From: Bettongia penicillata ogilbyi
Taxonomy: Eukaryota > Chordata > Mammalia > Diprotodontia > Potoroidae
Assembly (NCBI GenBank): GCA_023548195.1
Contig: JAJHZJ010000121.1
Coordinates: 434,001 to 498,000, forward strand
Reading direction: 5' to 3'
DNA: 64,000 nucleotides
Positions 31,825-41,213 of this stretch are shown here, one piece after another. How positions within the stretch are numbered: position 1 is the first letter of the stretch; each line of letters opens with the position of its first letter. The position numbers were made by a program, and so were the translations under genes. Below the pieces are notes generated by a model, which worked only from the letters and a program-made list of their open reading frames with translations, searched no databases and was not told the origin of the DNA.

Positions 31825-32515
31825 TAATTGATAAATGTTTAAAAGATATGAACAGTCAGTTTTCTTATGAAGAAATTAAAACTATCTCTGTTCATATAAA
31901 AAAATGCTCTAAATCAGGACTTCTTAAATTTTTTTTGCATGTGTGACCCATTCAGCACTTCTTGAACTGTGAGTTTAGATTGGTTAATAGCTGAACAAGT
32001 TGTAGTACATGAATGTAATATTATTGTTCCATTAGAAAGGATGAGCAGGCAGATTTCAGAAAAACTTGGAAAGACTTACCTGAACTGATGCTGAGTGAAG
32101 TGAGCAGAATGAATAGAAAATTATACTCAGTAACAGCAACATTGTGTGAGGACTACCTTTGACAGATTTAGCTCTTCTCAGCAATGCAATGATCTAAGAC
32201 TATTCCAAAACACTCATGATAGAAAAGAGTATCCACATTCAGAGAAAGAACTATGGAGTCTTAATGCAGATCAAAGCATATTATTTTTTCTTTGCTTTTG
32301 TCTTTTTCTTTCTTGTGGTTTTTGCCTTTTGTTCTGATTCTTCTTTCATAACATGACTAATGTGGATCTATGTTTAATATGATTGTACATGTATAGCCTA
32401 TATCAGACTGCATGCATCTTGGGGAGGGAGAGAGGTAGAAAAGGGAAATTTTTGGAACTCAAAATCTTATACCAATGAATGTTAAACACTAAAAATAAAT
32501 TATTTAAATTTTTTT
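31825..32515 (+). mobile_element. L1 copy 1 C-terminal ORF2 and 3' UTR
   Basis: L1 3' part after the LTR: 'attgataaatgtttaaaaga', 'atgaatgtaatattattg', 'tgatgctgagtgaagtgagc', the 3' UTR, and the terminal block 'ttggggagggagagaggt' to 'ggaactcaaaatcttata' with an A-rich tail ('aaaaataaattatttaaa'). A short foreign-looking stretch near 31905-31975 may be another small old insertion. Confidence 0.8.
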
Positions 32516-32524
32516 TATTACAAC

Positions 32525-32803
32525 AAGAGATTTATTTAGTGTCTAATATGAGGAATTACCTACAACCAGTGGTTAAGGTGTAGATCTAGAGATTACAAGA
32601 GGTCTCGTGTAGTAGGTGAGATTTGAGCTGTATTGAAGGAAGCCAGGATATGGGAGAAGGCACAGAGCCAGTAAATGGACTAGCATGTGCAATGAATTGC
32701 CAACATCTCTTGATCACAGACTATATAGAGGTAACAGAGTATATAAAGACTGGATAGGTAGAAAGACATCATGTTGCGAAAGGCTTTAAAAGGTAAGCAA
32801 AGG
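32525..32803 (-). mobile_element. L2 LINE 3' UTR fragment
   Basis: Reverse L2: 'gagatttgagctgtattgaa', 'ggaagccaggatatgggaga', 'aggcacagagcc' and 'gaaaggctttaaaaggtaag'. It overlaps the L2 piece at 25.25-25.49 kb in family coordinates, so these may be two separate L2 copies rather than one split copy. It continues at 36492 on the other side of L1 copy 2. Confidence 0.65.
32792..32803 (+). repeat. Target-site duplication of L1 copy 2, left
   Basis: ggtaagcaaagg here against gttaagcaaagg at 36480-36491: 12 bases with one mismatch, directly at both ends of the element. Confidence 0.8.
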
Positions 32804-33445
32804 GAACTTCCAGGAGCCAAGATGGCAGAGTAAACCTTAAGTGCTCTCATTCTCCCTTTCTGACACTGAAAAACCAAGAGAATATTGGCCCAGGAGAAAT
32901 CTGGGAATAGTGGAGCCAGTAGAAGGGGTATAGCAGTCTTCCAGCTCAGGAAGCTGGGGATATTGATGGAAAGGGTCCTTCTAGCTGTGGCTGAAGAGGA
33001 CCAGTGCAGCACCAGAGGCATCCCAGGAAGCCCAATCTAAGTGGACCAGCAGGAGATCCTGAGCACCAGAGGGGGGTGGAGCCAGTAAGCACCAACACCA
33101 GGACCCTAGGCATGCCTTAGAACAGTCAGGGGAATTGGGCAGACACCAGCATATATGGGGGTCCACTAGCCACTGAGCTTGCCTGTGCTCTAGCACACTC
33201 CTAGGGATGAAGAGATCTCCAGGGGCCATACCACCTGTCCCCCACATCTTGTACCACAATCTTTAGTATAATTCCGGGGAAACTCAGAAAGACTTCACCT
33301 GGCCTTGACCTTGGCACACACCAACTAGCTCTGCACCCAGGTAAACTGCAGCATTACATAGCTTCTAGCTTACAGAACCAGATCACACAAAGTCAGTAAC
33401 TAGGGCCCTTGCTCCCAGCACAAGAAACATGGGAGAGAGTCTACT

Positions 33446-34102
33446 GTGCCCCAAAAGCAGAGATCCACTTTAAAAGCCAGGAAAAAGGCAATCAACATGA
33501 TCAAGAAGCAAGTTAGAAAAGCAAAGACCATAGAATCTGACTATAGGGATAGAGAATACCAAAATATGAATTCAGAAGAGGATAGCACTGACAATATACC
33601 CATATCAGAAATCTTGAAAGGGAATATGAACTGGTATCAAGCCCAAAAAGCATTTTTAGAAGAGCTCAAGAAGGATTTTAGAAGACAAATTAGAGAGGGA
33701 GAAGAAAAATTGACCAATGATTTTAAAAATATAGTTGACAAAAATGAAAAAAAGAATTCGCTGAAGAGAACAGCTCCTTAAAAAATAAAATTGGCCTAAT
33801 GGATAAGAAGGTACAAAACCTAACTGGAGAAAATAACTCCTTAAAAGGAACAATTGAACAAATGAAAAAAGAGGTACAAAAACTAATTGAAGAAAACAAT
33901 TCATTAAAAATAGAATTGGGTAAGTAGAAGCTAATGACTCCATGAGGCATCAAGAATCAGTCAAACAAAATCTAAAGAATGAAAAAATAGAAGAAAATGT
34001 AAAATATCTCATTGGAAAAGCAAATGACCTGGAAAATAGATCCAACAGAGAAAATCTAAGAATTATTGCTGTACCAGAAAGCCATGATGAAAAAAAGAGC
34101 CT

Positions 34103-34104
<2 letters not shown>
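33446..34104 (+). pseudogene. L1 ORF1 remnant (copy 2)
   Basis: N-terminal and coiled-coil part of ORF1. The frame 33446-33781 starts with a basic tail and enters the coiled coil (AFLEELKKDFRRQIREGEEK). After a frameshift near 33750 the coiled coil continues as 21-codon (63-bp) repeats: 33766-33828, 33829-33891 and a partial third. Each carries an E-N-(N/S)-S-L-K motif. The RRM start (DLENRSNRENLRIIAVPESHDEKKSL) is read in the frame 33942-34214, which then runs into the microsatellite as repeated Ile-Tyr codons. The C-terminal domain with YPAKLS is deleted. Non-functional. Confidence 0.85.
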
Positions 34105-34166
<62 letters not shown>

Positions 34167-34203
34167 ACATATATATATATCTGGAGTACAATATATATAT
34201 ATC

Positions 34204-34242
<39 letters not shown>

Positions 34243-34272
34243 GTAGATAGATAGATAGACAGACAGACAGAT
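34105..34272. repeat. Compound microsatellite (TA/TG/TA/TAGA/GACA)
   Basis: In order: (TA)n to 34144, (TG)n 34145-34166, (AT)n to about 34181, the L1-derived word 'ggagtacaatatat' (34183 on) with more (AT)n, (TAGA/AGAT)n about 34204-34258, and (GACA)n to 34271. Then 'ggagtacaatatat' occurs again at 34274. The tract replaces deleted L1 sequence between ORF1 and ORF2. Open frames through it (Ile-Tyr or Tyr-Ile runs) are artefacts. Confidence 0.95.
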
Positions 34273-34273
34273 A

Positions 34274-35958
34274 GGAGTACAATATATTATGCTTCAGCTG
34301 AAGTGAAACAAAAGCAGGGATAGCCATCCTAATCTCAGACAAAGCAACAGCAAAAATTGATCTAATCAAAAGAGATAAGGAAGGAAACTATTTTCTGCTA
34401 AAAACATCCATAGACAATGAAGTAATTGTCTATGGGAGTTACATAGGGAGTTACAGGAAGAAATAGACAGCAAAACTATGCTAGTGGGGGACCTCAACTT
34501 CCCCCTCTCTGAACTTGATAAACTTAACCTCAAAATAAATAAGAAAGAAGTTAAGGAGGTAAATAGGATTTGGGAAAAGGTAGATATGATAGACCTCTGG
34601 AGAAAACTGAATGGGAATAGAAAGGAACATATCCTTTTTCTCGGCAGTACATGGCATATACACAAAAATTGACTATGTACTAGGGCATTAAAACCTCACA
34701 ATCCAGTGCAAAAAGGCAGAAATAGTCAATGAATCCTTTTCAGATCAGGATGCAATAAAAATTATATGTAAAAAGGGGCCATGAAAAGATGGACCAAAAA
34801 TTAATTGGGAATCTAATTAATCTAATCTTAAAGAGTGAGTCAAATAACAAATCATAGAAACAATCAATAACTTAATTCAAGAGAATGACAATAATGAGAC
34901 AATCTACCAAAACTTATGAGATGCAGTGAAGGCAGTTCTTAGGGGAAGTTTTATATCTCTACATGCTTACATGAATAAAATAGAGAAAGAGGAGATCAAT
35001 AAATTGGGCATGCAACTGAAAAAGCTAGAAAAAGAACAAATGAAAAATCTCCAATTAAATACCAAATTAGAAATATTGAAAACTAAAGGAGAGATTAATA
35101 AAAGTTACAACAAGAAAATTATTGAATAAATAAAACTAAGAGCTAGTTTTATGAAAAAAAAAACAAGAAAATTGATAAGCCTTTGGTCAATTTAATGAAA
35201 AAAAGAAGAAAACCAAATTACCAGTATCAAATACAAAAATAGTAAATTCACCTCCAACGAAGAGGATATTAAAACAATAATTAGAAATTATTTTGCCCAA
35301 CTGTATGCCCATAAATTTGGCAATCTTAGTGAAATGGATGAATATTTACAAAAATATAAATTGCCCAAATTAACAGAAGAAGTAAAATACTTAAACAACC
35401 CCATCTCAGAGAAAGAAAGTGGATAAGCCATAAATGAACTCTCTAGGAAAAAATCTCCAGCACAAGTGAATTTACAAGCAAATTCTATCAAACATGCAAA
35501 GAACAATTAATTCCAATACTATATAAACTATCTGGGAAAATTAATGATGAAGTAGTCCTACCAAGTTCTTTTTATGGTACCAATATGGTGCTCATACCTA
35601 AACCAAGAAAAGCCAAAACAGAGAAAGCAAATGATAAGCCAACTTCCCTAATGAATATTGATGCAAAAATTTTAAATAAGATACTAGCAAAAAGATTACA
35701 GCAACTTATCACAAGAATATCAGGTAGGATGAATACCAGGAATGTAGGGCTGGTTCAATATTAGGAAAATTATCAGCTTAATTTATCATATCAACAACAA
35801 AACTAACAGAAACCATGTAATTATCTCAATAGGTGCAGAAAGAGCTTTTGACAAAATACTCCACCTGTTCCTATTGAAAACACTGGAGAGCATAGGAATA
35901 AATGGAACCTTCCTTAAAATAATAAGTAGTATCTACCTAAAACCATCAGCAAGTATGG
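34274..35958 (+). pseudogene. L1 ORF2 remnant (copy 2), endonuclease to mid-RT
   Basis: ORF2 resumes in the middle of the endonuclease domain. A 64-codon frame (34478-34672) shows LVGDLNFPLSELDK, the GDxN-type box, and WRKLNGNRKEH. The endonuclease catalytic Ser-Asp-His triplet at 34740-34748 reads Ser-Asp-Gln (cat to cag), and the surrounding frame is broken. The region between endonuclease and RT follows (34.8-35.6 kb), then the first RT blocks ('gaaagagcttttgacaaaat' at 35846, the D-x-x-x-A-F-D box) as far as 'ccatcagcaagtatg', where the second internal deletion begins. Non-functional. Confidence 0.85.
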
Positions 35959-36479
35959 TATATGAATGGAACGGAATACTATTCTGCTATAAGAAAAGAG
36001 GAACAGGTGGATCTCAGAAAATCCTGGAAAGACTTATATGAACTGACGCTGAGTGAAGTGTGCAGAGCCAGGAGGACATTATATACAGTAACAGCCACAG
36101 TGTGCAAGGACTGTTTTTGATAGACTTAGCCCTTCACAGCAGTGTAAGGACCTAAAATATTTCCAAAGGACTCATGATGCAAAATGCCATCCACATCCAG
36201 AGAAGGAACTATGAATTTGGAACACAGAATGAAGCAACTATTTTCTCCTTTGTTATGTTTTGTTTTATTTTTCTTATGGTTTCTCCGATTCATTTTCATT
36301 CTTCTATGCAACATGAATAATGCGAAAATGTGTTTAATAAGAATGTATGTGTAGAAGTCATATAAGATTGCATGTCATCTTGGGGAGGGAAGGTGGTGCA
36401 AAGGGGAGAAAATTTGAAATTTATGGAAGTGATTGTTGAAAACTGAAAACAAACAAATTAAAAATTTTGGGGGAAAAAA
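35959..36479 (+). mobile_element. L1 copy 2 C-terminal ORF2 tip and 3' UTR
   Basis: 'gtatatgaatggaacggaat', 'ctgacgctgagtgaagtgtg', 'tccacatccagagaaggaac' and 'tcttggggagggaaggtggt', followed by the A-rich end. It corresponds to 31.98-32.5 kb of copy 1. Confidence 0.85.
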
Positions 36480-36491
36480 GTTAAGCAAAGG
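36480..36491 (+). repeat. Target-site duplication of L1 copy 2, right
   Basis: gttaagcaaagg, partner of 32792-32803. The reverse L2 sequence continues directly after it ('atttcatatttgatccaaga'). Confidence 0.8.
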
Positions 36492-38260
36492 ATTTCATAT
36501 TTGATCCAAGAGAAATAAGGAGTCACTGGAGTTTGAGTAGGGGGATAACGAAGTCAGACTTACACTCTAAGAAAAACACTTTGGCATCTGGGAGGACAAT
36601 AGACTGAAGAGGAAGAGACTTGAAGTAAACAGATCAACAATCAGATATTGCAATAGGTCAAGAGTGAAGTGGTGGGAGGTGGGGGGATGGGAGGACAGAA
36701 TATACAGAGAGATGTCAATAGAACAAGAAAAATTTGGTAACAGGTTGAATAAACAAGAGTGAAAAATTGACAGTGACATGTAAGCTTGGGGCAGTAGGTA
36801 CATGTAAGTGGGGTACTAGGAGAATAGTAGTTCCTTTGGAAGTATTTGGAAGGTTAGGGGAAAAAGTGATGACTTAGGGGAAAAGAAAATGAGTTATATT
36901 TTGGACATGATGAATTTGAGATTTCTACAAGAAATTCAGTCTGAGGTATCCAATGGCAGATCAGCAGAGAGATTAGGGCTGGATAAATAGACCTGTGAAT
37001 TATCCACATAAAGATGATAACTGAACCAATGGGATCTAACAAGATCACCAAGACAAACAATGTAGGGTAGAGGTGTGATAAACAGCCCACAAGCAGCATG
37101 TGGATCAGCACACTCCAAAGTGCTGCCTGAACCAGATTAAAAGTACTTAGGAATTATTGAAAAAAAAAATAAAAATATAATAAAACAGTGATAATATTAC
37201 ATCCTAAAGCTATATCAATATTCAGTTTTTCAGCATCCTGGATTAGTCGCCTCCATTTCTATTTGAGTTTGACAGTCATAGTGTAGAAGAAGGAAAGAGC
37301 CTACAAAAGAACCTTAGAGGATACTCAAGTTTAGTAGACATGACCTGTTCAGCAAAGGAGACTAAGGACAGATAGGAGGAGAATGAGGAGGAAAAGGAGA
37401 GCAGTGTCATGAGAATCTAGAGAGGAGAGAGTAATTAGGATAAGACAATGACTGACACTATCTAGAGTCACAGAGCTTGGGTAGTCAGATGGCATGACAG
37501 ATAGAGCACCAGGCCTGAGGTCAGGAAGATGCAACCTCCTGAGTTCAAATCTGGCCTCAAATACTTGCTAGCCGTGTGATCTTGGGAAAGTCACTTCACC
37601 ATGTTTGCCTCAGTTTTCTCATCTGTAAAATGAACTGGAGAAGGAAATCACAAACCACTCTGCCAAGAAAATCCCCAATGGGGATTCAGTTGAATGATGA
37701 GATTGAAAAGCCAGAATACAGAAGTCAGAAGAGGGGATGAAGAGGAGAAATAGGAGCACCAATTTTAGACATTCTTCTCCAAGTGCATAACCACAAAAGG
37801 GAAATATAGAACAATAAGCCAGCAGGAATGGTTAGGTCAGTGAAGATTTTCTGAGGATGAAAGAGACATGGATATGTTTGTAGGAAACAGAGAAGCTAGT
37901 CAGGAGACAGGCAGAGATCTAAGTGTGAATGAAAAAAAAGGGTCAATCTGCCAGAGAAAAGGGGATCATTATAGAGGGGATTCTCTTGTCAAAGAGAAGG
38001 CTACCCCTTCATGTGAGACAGGGTGTGAAGAAAGGGTTAATAGGGGATGATCTCTGTGTGAAATGAGATGAAGAGGAGCCCAGGGGTGTGAGGTCTTAGA
38101 AAATGGCCTTAATTTGAGAGGAAGAGAGATTGAACTATGAGGCAAGGTCCTCAGGAGAGGGTAGAGAAGTGGTGCTAGGGAGGCCTGAGGAGGCATCAAA
38201 AAGGTTTAGAAATTCTTATTGATAAGGAGAAGAAATCTGGGAATAGTTTGATATATAGCC
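36492..38260 (-). mobile_element. L2 LINE, ORF2 3' half (reverse)
   Basis: Long reverse L2: 'ggagtcactggagtttgagt', 'gaagtcagacttacactcta', 'ggacatgatgaatttgagat', 'gagagattagggctggataa', 'ccaatgggatctaacaagat', 'gaggagaatgaggaggaaaa' and 'gagacatggatatgtttgta' follow L2 ORF2 order on the reverse strand, from the C-terminus back into the reverse transcriptase. It is interrupted by the SINE at 37479-37700. All frames are broken. Confidence 0.75.
37479..37700 (+). mobile_element. tRNA/RTE-type marsupial SINE
   Basis: Forward copy inserted in L2: head ('gatggcatgacagatagagc', 'gagttcaaatctggcctcaa'), core ('gatcttgggaaagtcacttc'), 'gaactggagaaggaaatcac', and tail ('ctctgccaagaaaatcccca'). The last bases, which would contain the sequence 'gacatgact', are degraded. 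Confidence 0.8.
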
Positions 38261-38261
38261 T

Positions 38262-38375
38262 ACCCCAGGGACTTTAAGCATGACATTTAATCTCTCTGTC
38301 CTAATTTGTAAAATACCAGAATTGGACTAGACAGCCTTTGAACTCTCTTAGAGATCAGGTCTATAAACCTGTGAC
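38262..38375 (+). repeat. SINE-like core fragment
   Basis: 'ggactttaagcatgacattt', 'aatctctctgtcctaatttg' and 'ggactagacagcctttgaac' resemble the end of the SINE at 9.7 kb. Very diverged. Confidence 0.35.
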
Positions 38376-38479
38376 TACCTTGATTGGCCCTCCTCTCATC
38401 ACTCTAAAGTTAACCATTATCCATATTAAACTCTGACACCCAGAAACGAGCATAGAACCTCAGATCTGTGATCTAACAA

Positions 38480-38885
38480 GAACAGAGTACTTAAAAAAAA
38501 ATAATCACCTCCTTATTCTTGGAAGCTATGCCTCTCTTACTACAGTCCAATATTGTATTAGGTTTTTTTGGCTGCCAAATGACACTTTTGGCTCATATTG
38601 AGCTTCTGGTCTGCATATTTGTTAGACAAACTGCTATTTAACTGTATTTCACCTGTCTTGTATTTCTGAAATTTATTTATTTTTTTAACCCAAGCATAAC
38701 ACCTAGAGATATCCCCAAAGTGCAATAACCTGTCTTGAGTGGTGGGAAATTGCTTAATACTGGAAGTTTTTAAGCAAAAGTGAGTGATCATTTTGGGGAG
38801 AATATTGTAGAGGAGACTCCTGTGTAGGTATAAGTTGATGTAGGTGATCTTCAAGCTTCTTTTCAATACTGAGATTCTGTGATGT
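38480..38885 (-). mobile_element. CR1/L3-like LINE fragment
   Basis: Reverse fragment. Read on the plus strand: 'gaagctatgcctctcttact', 'gtccaatattgtattaggtt', 'ctgccaaatgacacttttgg' and 'ctcatattgagcttctggtc', the order found in CR1-type ORF2 ends. The final part (38815-38880) resembles a separate CR1 3' tip. Confidence 0.6.
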
Positions 38886-39927
38886 TTGAAATATGATTCT
38901 GTATAGGAGTTTTGTTGAAATTAACCTCACTGAATCAAAAAATAATAGGGTTCTAATTCTCAGCCTGGGTCACCTTTAAAGCAGCCTCAAAACCAAAAAA
39001 TATTATCCTTAGTTTTGAATACTTTGATTAATAACCAGTGCCAATATTTAACAAATCAAATTGACAGGAAAATTTTTTTTACCTATCTGTATTTTTTTAT
39101 TTTTTTTTTGTATTTAAATTTATTTTAATGTTTTCAACATTCATTTCCACAAAATTTTGAGTTCCAAATTTTCTCCCCATTTCTCCTCTCCTCCCACCCC
39201 AAAACACTGAGCATTCTAATTACACCTATCACCAATCATCCCTCCCTTCCCTTATCCCCATCTTCTCTTTTGTCCTGTAGGGCAAGATAACTTTCTATAC
39301 CCCATTACCTGTATTTCTTATTTCCTAGTTGTATGCAAGAACAATACTCAACAGTATTTCCTAAAACTGTGAGTTCCAACTTCTCTTCCTCCCTCCCTCC
39401 CCACTCATCCCCTTTGGGAAGGCAAGCAATTCAATATAGGCCATATCTGTGTAGCTTTGCAAATGACTTCCATAATAGTCGTGTTGCGTAAGACTAACTA
39501 TATTTCCCTCCATCTTATCCTGCCCCCCATTTCTTCTATTCTCTCTTTTGATCTTGTCCCTCCCCAAGAGTGTTGACTTCCACTTGTTCCCTCCTCCCAC
39601 TGCCCTTCCTTCCATCATCCCCCCTACCCTGTTTATCCCCTTCTCCCTCACTTTCTGTATTGTAAGAGGTTTTCATACCAAAATGAATGTGCATTTTATT
39701 CCTTCCTTTAATCGAATGTGATGAGTAAGCTTCCTGTTTTTTCTCTCACCTCCCCCACTTTTCCCTCCACTGAAAAGTCTTTTACTTGACTCTTTTATGA
39801 GAGACAATTTGCCCCATTCCATTTCTCCCTTTCTCCTCCCAATATATTTCTCTCTCATCCCTTAATTTCATTTTTTTAAGATATGATCCTATCCTATTCA
39901 ATTCACCCTGTGCTCTCTGTCTCTCTC

Positions 39928-39931
<4 letters not shown>

Positions 39932-39962
<31 letters not shown>
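39932..39962. repeat. GT microsatellite
   Basis: (GT)n in the reverse HAL1-like 3' UTR, at the position equivalent to the CA tract of 27981-28034. Confidence 0.95.
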
Positions 39963-39965
<3 letters not shown>

Positions 39966-40087
39966 CCCACCAACTACCCAGATACTGAAAAAAGTTTCAA
40001 GAGTAACAAATATTGTCTTTTCATGTAGGAATGTAAACAGTTCAACTTTAGTAAGTCCCTTATGACTTCTCTTTGCTGTTTACCTTT

Positions 40088-40262
40088 TCATGCTTCTCTT
40101 GATTCTTGTGTTTGAAAGTCAAATTTTCTTTTCAGCTCTGGTCTTTTCATCAAAAATGCTTGAAAGTCCTCTGTTTCATTGAAAGACCATTTTTCCCCCT
40201 GAATTATTATACTCAGTTTTGCTGGGTAGGTGATTCTTGGTTTTAGTCTTAGTTCCTTTGAC
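40088..40262 (-). pseudogene. ORF1 C-terminal remnant of reverse HAL1-like element
   Basis: Open on the reverse strand with KELRLKPRITYPAKLSI, then a segment equal to DFQAFLMKRPELKRKFDFQT, the ORF1 C-terminus. It reads one intact frame over this last part, unlike the 26.7 kb copy which is frameshifted here. Upstream (above 40262) it runs into 5' UTR sequence, so the RNA-binding domain is incomplete and no ORF1 protein can result. Confidence 0.85.
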
Positions 40263-40909
40263 AGGCACAATCAAACATGTACACTGGTCTGGGAGCAGGG
40301 AGAGATTTTTGTGCCCAGAATCTTAGCAGAGTTTCCTCTCCACAGCCACCTGGCCTCCAGTTCCACCAAGCCAGCACTGGGAGCTAAGATTCAGATAAGC
40401 TGCATGGGCAGGGCCACCATTCATTTTGAGATTAAAGATAAGCTCCTTCATGGCCTCTACACAGGGCTGAAGTAAGAATGGGGTGTTCAGTGCCCCCAGT
40501 GTTTTCACAATCCAACAATGGATGCGGGCTGCTGTAGGGACTGCTGTGGGAACTGCTGCCATCTGCCCGATGTGGCCTCTGCAGCTGCTGCCTAAGGCTG
40601 GAGCTATGGGAAGGCCCCCCTCCCTTCCCGCCAGCTGAAAAAACCCTGTCACTGACCTTTGGCGCCTGTGGGTTGAGGGATCTGCAAACCTACTGCTACT
40701 GCAACTAGAGATTCTGCCCCTGAGGGCTGTTTGCAAGCCGTGTGCCATGGCCAAGGCTGGGCTGGGCTCCACTCCACGTCTGGTGCAACAGATGTTTCCT
40801 GTGGGCCTTTCAGGTCACCCTGGGCTGGAAATCGCCTCCAATCTGTTGTTCTCCACTTCTGCTGCTCCAAAACTTGTTCAAAGTCCCTTTCTATTGGTAT
40901 TTTATAGGC

Positions 40910-41145
40910 TGTGTGGAGAGAAGTAGCATAGTTGGAAGAAAAGGGGATTGGACTTGGAGTTAAGAGAGGTTCAGCATCAAATCCTCCTGAAGACAGGTTA
41001 CTAGTTATGTGACTATGGGCAAGTCATTGAATTTCTCTAGGACTCAGTTTCCAAACCTGGAAAATAATCTTATAGGAAGAGGATAATAATACCTATATTA
41101 TCTATCTCATAGAGTTGTTGAAATAATGAACCTGTAACAAATTTA
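40910..41145 (+). repeat. MIR/THER1-type SINE
   Basis: Head ('gagaagtagcatagttggaa', 'ggacttggagttaagagagg'), core ('tgtgactatgggcaagtcat'), 'aggactcagtttccaaacct', 'aggataataatacctatatt' and 'tctcatagagttgttgaaat'. Nearly complete MIR organisation. Confidence 0.75.
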
Positions 41146-41213
41146 TTGCCTGGGATGCTTAGCTATATATGAAGAGAAAAGAAACCTTTCACTTTCTATT
41201 CTACAGCACCCAT

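Larger units (their letters stand above)
25487..32515 (+). mobile_element. L1 copy 1 (5' truncated, host of two later insertions)
   Basis: An old L1 starting inside the ORF2 endonuclease domain and ending with the L1 3' UTR and A-rich tail near 32.5 kb. It is collinear with L1 copy 2 (34.27-36.47 kb). Two later elements interrupt it: the HAL1-like insertion at 26071-28875 and a reverse solo LTR at 31314-31819. Removing both restores a continuous L1. ORF2 is destroyed by many stops and indels. The 5' junction coincides, within the resolution of reading by eye, with the point where ORF2 resumes after the microsatellite in copy 2. Confidence 0.9.
32804..36479 (+). mobile_element. L1 copy 2: both ends present, two internal deletions
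   Basis: Starts with an L1 promoter-type 5' end ('gaacttccaggagccaagat', YY1-like at 32818-32828) and ends with the L1 3' UTR and an A-rich tail. It is flanked by a 12-bp target duplication and inserted in reverse L2. At 3.7 kb it is about half a full L1. The first deletion removes the end of ORF1 and the start of ORF2, and the gap holds the compound microsatellite (34105-34272). The second joins the middle of the reverse transcriptase to the 3' end of ORF2 at about 35955-35960. Because both true ends exist, the losses happened inside the element, before or after insertion. Confidence 0.85.
39095..40900 (-). mobile_element. HAL1-like element, reverse, with ORF1 mostly deleted
   Basis: Reverse copy related to the element at 26.07-28.88 kb. 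From its 3' end: tail near 39095-39125, terminal block 'gagttccaaattttctcccc', C-rich tract, (GT)n, then the ORF1 C-terminal codons. At about 40262 homology to ORF1 stops and the next 640 bases (40263-40900) match the type of GC-rich L1/HAL1 5' UTR ('ccctgtcactgacctttggc', 'gcctgtgggttgagg' correspond to 26370-26395 reversed). So 5' UTR is joined to the last part of ORF1, skipping about 900 bases. No ORF2 is present. No target duplication could be identified. Confidence 0.7.

Noticed and set aside
33942..34369. Open frames with long Ile-Tyr or Tyr-Ile runs on both strands
   Set aside because: Produced by the TA/TG/TAGA microsatellite joined to L1 ORF1 remnants.
27981..39962. Short regularly spaced repeats as a CRISPR-like array
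   Set aside because: All regular repeats are microsatellites or dispersed retroelements. There are no identical repeats separated by unique spacers, and the genome is vertebrate.
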